Assembly: GCA_021809895.1 (NCBI GenBank)
Contig: JAJZJU010000012.1
Span: forward strand, 1 to 36,782
From: a bacterium
Lineage (GTDB): Bacteria; Chloroflexota; Dormibacteria; Aeolococcales; Bog-877
DNA: 36,782 bases
Direction: 5' to 3'
The notes beneath the pieces were generated by a model. That model saw only the letters and a program-made list of their open reading frames with translations, made no database searches and had not been told where the DNA came from. Numbering within the stretch: position 1 is the first letter of the stretch; the number at the start of each line of letters is the position of its first letter. Of this stretch, positions 32,179-36,782 are shown one piece after another. Made by a program: the position numbers and the translations under genes.

Positions 32179-32686
32179 CCTGGAGGCGGCCACGCTCCAA
32201 GTGACCGGGACTCTCACTCGCGACGGTCAGGGGCTCGCGGTCACGGCTCCCAAGACGGCGCGGTCGAGGCGCCAAGTGGTGCTCTCTCCGCCTTCGGTGG
32301 CGGCCTTGATACGGCATCGATCGCTGCAGACGGAAGAGCGTGAGAGGATGGGAGCCATCTGGGTCGATCATGCCCTGGTGTTCCCGAACGTGATCGGCGG
32401 TCCCATGCAGCGCGACCACCTGGTCCGGCGCCACTTCCTTCCCATGCTGCGCCGGGCCGGGTTGCCGACTGTGAGGTTCCGCGATCTCCGCCGTACTGCG
32501 GATACCCTGCTCCTGGGTGGTGGGGTGCACCCGAAGATCGCCGCCGAGATGCTTGGGCATACGACGGTGGCGATAACGCTAAACCGCTACTCCCACGTCA
32601 CCGAGACCATGCAGCGCGAGGCAGCCCAAGTGATGGGCGCGATCATCTCCCATGCAGGTGATCTGGACGACGAAGGGAGTGGTTAG
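31996..32686 (+). pseudogene. int: Truncated tyrosine recombinase (catalytic domain only)
   Basis: The catalytic domain is closely related to the integrase in unit 2, including nearly identical DNA around 32380-32432. Arg is present in TGLRQGELLALRW, and the LGHTTVAI histidine and the LNRYSH tyrosine are kept. The HxxR box, however, reads R-D-L-R-R in place of H-D-L-R-H, so a catalytic histidine is lost. The arm-binding and core-binding domains are missing. Similarity begins near 31996, where another frame's coding signal ends. It is probably inactive. Confidence 0.8.
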
Positions 32687-32759
32687 GGCCACTGGCAGAG
32701 CCCGGGAAACTGGGTGGCCGGGATGGCAAGGTGCGCAATTGATGACTGTCCATGGCGAG

Positions 32760-32765
32760 TATGAT
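32760..32765 (+). promoter_or_regulatory. -10 element of the vapBC operon
   Basis: TATGAT ends six bases before ATG 32772, consistent with a leaderless antitoxin mRNA. Confidence 0.45.
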
Positions 32766-32771
32766 GATAGT

Positions 32772-32999
32772 ATGCAGAGATCTAGGGTGACTATCACAGT
32801 TCGGCCAGAGGTTCTGGCGGCTGCCGGGGAGGCAGTCGCCCACGGTCACGCTCCCTCACTGAGCGCCTGGGTCGACCAGGCAATGGAGGAGAAGGTGAGG
32901 CGCCAAGCGCTCACGGCCCTCTTGGCGGAGATGCGGGCTGAAGCTGGGCCGGTCACCTCCGCAGAGGACGAATGGGCTCGTCAAGTCCTCGGCCTGTAG
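32772..32999 (+). CDS. vapB: VapB-like antitoxin
   Basis: The 75-residue protein has an RHH-type start (RVTITVRPEVLAAAGEAV) and SLSAWVDQAMEEKV. The C-terminal helix (GPVTSAEDEWARQVLGL) would wrap the toxin. The layout is typical of actinobacterial VapB. ATG 32742 is in frame, but ATG 32772 fits both the RHH start and the -10 box. The end overlaps the PIN toxin gene by 28 bases. Confidence 0.8.
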   Translation: MQRSRVTITVRPEVLAAAGEAVAHGHAPSLSAWVDQAMEEKVRRQALTALLAEMRAEAGPVTSAEDEWARQVLGL

Positions 33000-33364
33000 T
33001 CCTCGACGCCGGCGCCTTGATCGCCTTCCAGCGCGCTGACCGGCTCATGCTTCGCTTGGTGGAACTGGCAGTCGAGCATGACCGGGTGCTTCACGTCCCC
33101 GCTGGGGTAGTCGCTCAGGTTTGGCGCGATGGTGGCCGCCAAGTGCGGCTGGCTCGCCTGATCGGCTCCACCAGCCTTGAGGTGACTCCCCTCGACCTCG
33201 CCGAGGCACGGGCGGTCGGCGCCCTATGCGGGCTGACGAACACCGCCGACATTGTCGACTCAAGTGTGGCGTTGCTGGCCCGCCGGCTGCGCGCGACGGT
33301 CATTACCAGTGACCTACAGGACATTCGCCGACTTGATCCAGCGTTGCCAGTAGTGGCGTGCTGA
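32972..33364 (+). CDS. vapC: VapC-like PIN-domain ribonuclease toxin
   Basis: The 130-residue PIN protein has the first acidic residue in VVLDAGALIAF, and then a central segment leading to NTADIVDSSVALLARRL and ITSDLQDIRRL. These give the Asp quartet that binds Mg/Mn in the nuclease site. VapC toxins cleave tRNA or rRNA. ATG 32972 lies inside vapB, so the two are translationally coupled. It could help keep unit 3 in the chromosome. Confidence 0.87.
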   Translation: MGSSSPRPVVLDAGALIAFQRADRLMLRLVELAVEHDRVLHVPAGVVAQVWRDGGRQVRLARLIGSTSLEVTPLDLAEARAVGALCGLTNTADIVDSSVALLARRLRATVITSDLQDIRRLDPALPVVAC

Positions 33365-33408
33365 GGCGCGCCGAAGACAATAAGCGCCGTACCTGAGGGT
33401 TGCGCCGT

Positions 33409-33435
33409 GGACCGGTAGGTCCCTGCCATCGGTCC
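33409..33435. terminator. Weak inverted repeat between convergent genes
   Basis: GGACCG (33409-33414) pairs with CGGTCC (33430-33435) across 15 bases, between vapC and proS, which converge here. There is no T-run, so termination is a guess. Confidence 0.2.
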
Positions 33436-33448
33436 TACGGGATAACTC

Positions 33449-34861
33449 TCAATACGCACGTGCGACTATGCTCTGGACCGCCCCGGTTTCGTCCGGTAAA
33501 AGGCAGCGCACACTGGCGCCCCGCGCATTTAGCCACTCTTCTCCGCCATCCGTGAGTTGGCTGGCCGGCATCTTGGCAAACCCCGCCTGGGTTGCCTCCA
33601 GAGCCGTCTCGACATCTGAGGCCACGACGATGCGCCCTGTCATGCGCTCCCGCGCTTCATCAAACAGTAATTCCTGCGCGGTAGCAAGAGCGCTGCTCAC
33701 CGAGCCGATGGCGGAAGCGAGGGGAATCGAGGTCTTTCGTGAGCAATGGCGTTCCACTAGGGAAACTTGCCCGGCAGCGAGTTCACGGGGGCCAACCTCC
33801 AGTCGCACCGGAATGCCCTTGAGTTCCCACTCAATGCTGCGGCGCCCAAAGGGAATCCCAATCCGCCGGTCGAGTATCGCGCGCACCCCGGCTCGGACCA
33901 GATCACTGGTGATTGCCTCCGCTCTGTCCGCTGAGTCGCCCTCTCCGCGGACAAGAATGACCACCGCTTGCACGGGTGCTATCCGAGGTGGAATCCGCAG
34001 ACCAGCGTCATCACCATGCGCCATGACTAGCGCTCCGATCAGCCGGGTTGAGGCACCCCAGGAGGTCTGCCATACGTGGCGCTGCTGTCCTGTCGAGTCC
34101 GTGAATGTGATATCGAAAGCCTTGGCGAAGTTCTGACCCAATTCGTGGCTTGTACCCATTTGCAAGGCCTTCCCGTCGCGCATCATTGACTCACAAGTCC
34201 ATGTCGTGACTGCACCGGCGAAGCGCTCTTTGTCTGTCTTCCTGCCGGTCACCACTGGAATAGCGAGTTCTTTTTCGACAGTGTCCTGGTAAACTTCGGT
34301 CAGGATGCGAAGCGCGTAGACGTGTGCCTCCTGCTCACTCGCATGAGCGGTGTGGCCCTCTTGCCACAGGAACTCTGTAGTTCGCAAGAATAGACGGGGG
34401 CGCAGTTCCCAGCGCACAACATTGGCCCACTGATTGATCAGTAAAGGTAGGTCACGGTGACCGTGGATCCACCGCGCAAAGCACCCATTGATGATGGTCT
34501 CGCTGGTGGGCCGCACCACGACCGGCTCTTCTAACTTCTTGCCACCGCCGTGTGTGACCACGGCCAATTCCGGACTGAAGCCCGCCACATGCTGGGCCTC
34601 ACGGTGTAGATAGGACTCTGGAATCAACAGTGGGAAGTAGGCGTTTTGAGCCCCAGTAGCCTTAATGCGAAGGTCTAGTTCTTGCTGTAGACGTTCCCAT
34701 AAGGCGTATCCATAGGGGCGGATGACCATGGTGCCCCGTACCGGGCCGTTCTCCGCCAACTCAGCTTTGGCGACCACATCCTGGTACCAGCCGGGGAAGT
34801 CGTTCCGCTGGCGTCTGAGGATCGTGGGCTTGGGCGCAGCCGCTCCAGTTGCGTCGGTCAT
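33449..34861 (-). CDS. proS: Proline--tRNA ligase, archaeal/eukaryotic-like type
   Basis: The class II synthetase of 470 residues charges tRNA-Pro. Motif 2 is visible in LFLRTTEFLWQEGHTAH and motif 3 in TSWGASTRLIGALVMAHGDD. An anticodon-binding domain and the family's terminal tyrosine (ARAY) follow. It lacks the INS editing domain of the E. coli type, as expected for the short form. ATG 34861 (MTDATG) is chosen; the frame upstream to 35065 is not protein-like. The DNA is visibly less GC-rich than the core. It stands between a toxin module and IS remnants, so transfer is likely. Whether the host has another proS cannot be seen. Confidence 0.94.
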   Translation of the reverse strand: MTDATGAAAPKPTILRRQRNDFPGWYQDVVAKAELAENGPVRGTMVIRPYGYALWERLQQELDLRIKATGAQNAYFPLLIPESYLHREAQHVAGFSPELAVVTHGGGKKLEEPVVVRPTSETIINGCFARWIHGHRDLPLLINQWANVVRWELRPRLFLRTTEFLWQEGHTAHASEQEAHVYALRILTEVYQDTVEKELAIPVVTGRKTDKERFAGAVTTWTCESMMRDGKALQMGTSHELGQNFAKAFDITFTDSTGQQRHVWQTSWGASTRLIGALVMAHGDDAGLRIPPRIAPVQAVVILVRGEGDSADRAEAITSDLVRAGVRAILDRRIGIPFGRRSIEWELKGIPVRLEVGPRELAAGQVSLVERHCSRKTSIPLASAIGSVSSALATAQELLFDEARERMTGRIVVASDVETALEATQAGFAKMPASQLTDGGEEWLNARGASVRCLLPDETGAVQSIVARAY

Positions 34862-35063
34862 GGGCGAGATAGTACACGGCCTTGGCCCGCGGCCGGGCCT
34901 CTCTAAAGTGGTGGGCGGGGGGGCGTTGAAGGGACCGAGATCCATACAGGGGAGCCGGACGGGCCCCGGGCCGTGGGTGCCAATGGGGTAGACCACCGTG
35001 CGGCTCGCCGCCAGGGAGAGAGCCTCCAGCCATGGCCGTGGTGTCGCTTTCCAGCGTGACCCC

Positions 35064-35366
35064 AATTCTGATCACAAGCACGAACAAGTTGAGCTATGGC
35101 TCAGCAAGCACCCCGGCTTCCCCTTGCATTTCATTCCGACCTCGAACTCGTGGCTCACTTTGGTGGAGCGATGGTTCCGAGACTTGGATGACAAGGCCAT
35201 CCGACGCGGAGTCTTCCACTCCGTCCCTAACCTGATCGCCGCCATCGAGGGCCACCTCAACGCCAACAACGACAATCCCAGTGCCTTCGTATGGACTGCC
35301 ACTGCCGACGAGATCCTGGTCAAGGTCCGCAGGGGCCGACTGGCCCTTCAGGGAATCCCCACTTAA
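35064..35366 (+). pseudogene. IS630-family transposase, C-terminal remnant
   Basis: About 100 residues match the end of an IS630/Tc1-type DDE transposase: HKHEQVELWLSKHPGF, HFIPTSNSWLTLVERWF (third acidic residue, Glu), RRGVFHSVPNLIAAIEGHL and FVWTATADEILVKV. The N-terminal HTH and the first two Asp residues are missing, so it is dead. Its 3' end is intact, and the next insertion sequence begins within about 17 bases. Confidence 0.85.
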
Positions 35367-35382
35367 AACCAATGCCAGTAAC

Positions 35383-36774
35383 TTAGGGTGGTGAGAGTAT
35401 CCTGATGGCTGCCGGGGTGGGCAGGGTGGGCTGGGGCCAGTGGCGATGCTCTGGGCGCTTGACAGCGAGGCTGGGCATCTTGCGGCGCACTACGCGGGGA
35501 TTGGCGCGCAGGCGACGGCGGGGCAGCAGTTCTTCGAGGATCTCGTGGGTGGCATGGAGGATCTCAGCGGCCAGGCTGACCTTGTCGCCCACGGAGCGGC
35601 GAATGCTGCGGCGAGCGGCTCGCAGGGACCGGGTGAAACTCACCCGGTCAGGGTCGATGTCGCTGTTGTGAGCGGCCTGGCAGAGCAGGGCTCGAATCGC
35701 GTAGTGGACGCAGAGCATGCCCCACGCCTCCTGGTAGACCCCATCGGAGGTCTTGGAGCGCAGCACCACCCGGGGGCCGCGCTGGTGGGTCTTGAGTTCG
35801 TCCAGCGCGGACTCGAACTCCCAACGCTCCGAGTAGAGCGCGGCCAGCTCATGCGCAGGTGCCATTTTGGGATCCAGGATCGTGGTGACCAATCGGTAAA
35901 CAGACTCGGCCTGGGGCCGACCAGGGTCCTCGATGCCGTACTCGATGACCCGCACGGTGAGCACGTTTTGACGTCTGCGCCTGTCGGATGACGCCACCAG
36001 CTCGGAGCGGAACGAACCGTCGGGATAGCGTTCCAGCACTGGCATGACCGCATTGGCCTTGGCGCGCCAGCATAGCTGCGCTCCTGTCCCAGCCATGGCC
36101 GAAAACAGGGGGTGGGCGGTGAACCCTCGATCCGCTAGGATCAGCATCCCCGGGTCAATCGCCGCTACCAGTTGGCGCGCGAGGGTCGGCTCGCCCGTCC
36201 CATAAGCCCCCATCGCGGCTGCGAATATGGCTTTGGTGCCAGACTCCGCCAGCGCCACGATGCGCAACTGCGGGAATGCCGACTCTCCCCGACTGGAACC
36301 AGGCCCGCCGAACGTCTGGGCATTGTCAGCGGTGTCTGCGGTGTCGAGCGTGGTGCCATCCATGGAGACCACCCGCCATCCCCGATAGAACGCGCCCCGG
36401 CTATCCAGCTGCGCCAGCGGTACGCACGCGGCTGTGAACAGCGCTTTCAGGGGCGCCGACCCCAGTCGCGCTCGCGCCTTCGAGATCGCCACCGAACTCG
36501 GCCGTTGTAGCGCATTCCGGGCTCGCCCGAGCAGACCTTCGGTGAGCTCCCGCAGCACCTCCTCGTAGCCCGCTTCTTGGAACAGGGTCATCGCCAGCAC
36601 GTAGTAGACAACCATCCGTGCCGGTAACAGCCGGTAGCGCAACTCACGCTTCCCAGTGCTTTCGATCACCTTGTCCACCAAGCCCTGGGGATACGTTGCC
36701 GTCAGCACTCCCAGGGCGATCCGGTCGCGCAACCGCCGACCATCCTCAGGCTTCGGCTGTCCTACCCGTGGCAC
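35383..36774 (-). mobile_element. IS4-family transposase
   Basis: The 463-residue DDE transposase has the first Asp in VVSMDGTTLDTAD and the second in ILADRGFTAH. The YREK-type signature is in YSERWEFESALDELK, which includes the catalytic Glu. The frame is intact, so it may be active. GTG 36774 is the first start seen, but the frame stays open to the window edge and the true start may lie outside. The left end of the element must fall between 35366 and 35385. The right inverted repeat is outside the window. Confidence 0.92.
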
Positions 36775-36782
36775 CCACCCAT

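Noticed and set aside
34862-35065. N-terminal extension of ProRS
   Set aside because: The residues are Pro/Gly/Arg-rich and unlike ProRS, and the normal start is at 34861.
1-36782. CRISPR array
   Set aside because: No regularly spaced direct repeats with unique spacers are seen. The only repeats are the att and arm sites and the integrase copies.

Overview
The window comes from a GC-rich bacterial chromosome. Gene content points to a high-GC Terrabacteria lineage, meaning Actinomycetota or a neighbour such as Chloroflexota or Ca. Dormibacterota. The signs are an actinobacterial-style HemB metal site, a Mca/MshB-like deacetylase, a homodimeric-type isocitrate dehydrogenase and an archaeal-type ProRS. 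I cannot place it more precisely from sequence alone. TAG, TGA and TAA all end ordinary genes here. TTG starts are frequent and CTG starts are likely in several genes.

Positions 1-20126 are a conserved housekeeping block. In order it holds a partial radical SAM protein, rpmE, prfA and a DnaQ-like exonuclease (minus strand). Next comes a compact tetrapyrrole operon hemA-hemC-hemD-hemB-cyclophilin-hemL that carries glutamyl-tRNA to uroporphyrinogen III. It is followed by tatA, tatC, rph and rdgB, then tRNA-Pro(UGG). After that are icd (minus), an M18 aminopeptidase (plus), a minus-strand run of HAD phosphatase, aldose epimerase, LmbE-type deacetylase and EamA exporter, a divergent Lrp/AsnC regulator, and an enoyl-CoA hydratase. 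Neighbouring genes are often joined by 4-base NTGA stop/start overlaps.

From 20127 onward the window is an accessory region built on tRNA-Cys(GCA). The last 44 bases of this tRNA plus 6 downstream bases recur perfectly at 29768-29817, and a diverged copy lies at 23094-23143. Each of the three sites is followed, 57, 57 and 59 bases after the tRNA end, by a pair of TTGAC-type heptamers with a 12-bp period. These look like arm-type binding sites of a tyrosine integrase, so I read the region as at least two, probably three, tandem integrative elements in one tRNA gene. Unit 1 (20.2-23.1 kb) has no integrase and carries two toxin-antitoxin modules (HTH-MNT/HEPN and RHH-DUF433/DUF5615). Unit 2 (23.1-29.8 kb) carries an integrase broken by one amber codon, a secreted protein, a cytidine-deaminase-like enzyme, an uncharacterised 337-residue protein, an AbiEi-like protein and a propeller-like lipoprotein. 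Unit 3 (from 29.8 kb) carries a BNR-type lipoprotein, a truncated and catalytically damaged integrase, VapBC and an archaeal-type ProRS. It ends in an IS630 remnant and an IS4-family transposase, and no right-hand tRNA-Cys repeat is visible.

The most unusual signals are the tandem att array with its fixed-distance paired repeats, the amber-interrupted integrase, and the recurring NTGA junctions that imply CTG initiation in rdgB and the HEPN toxin gene.
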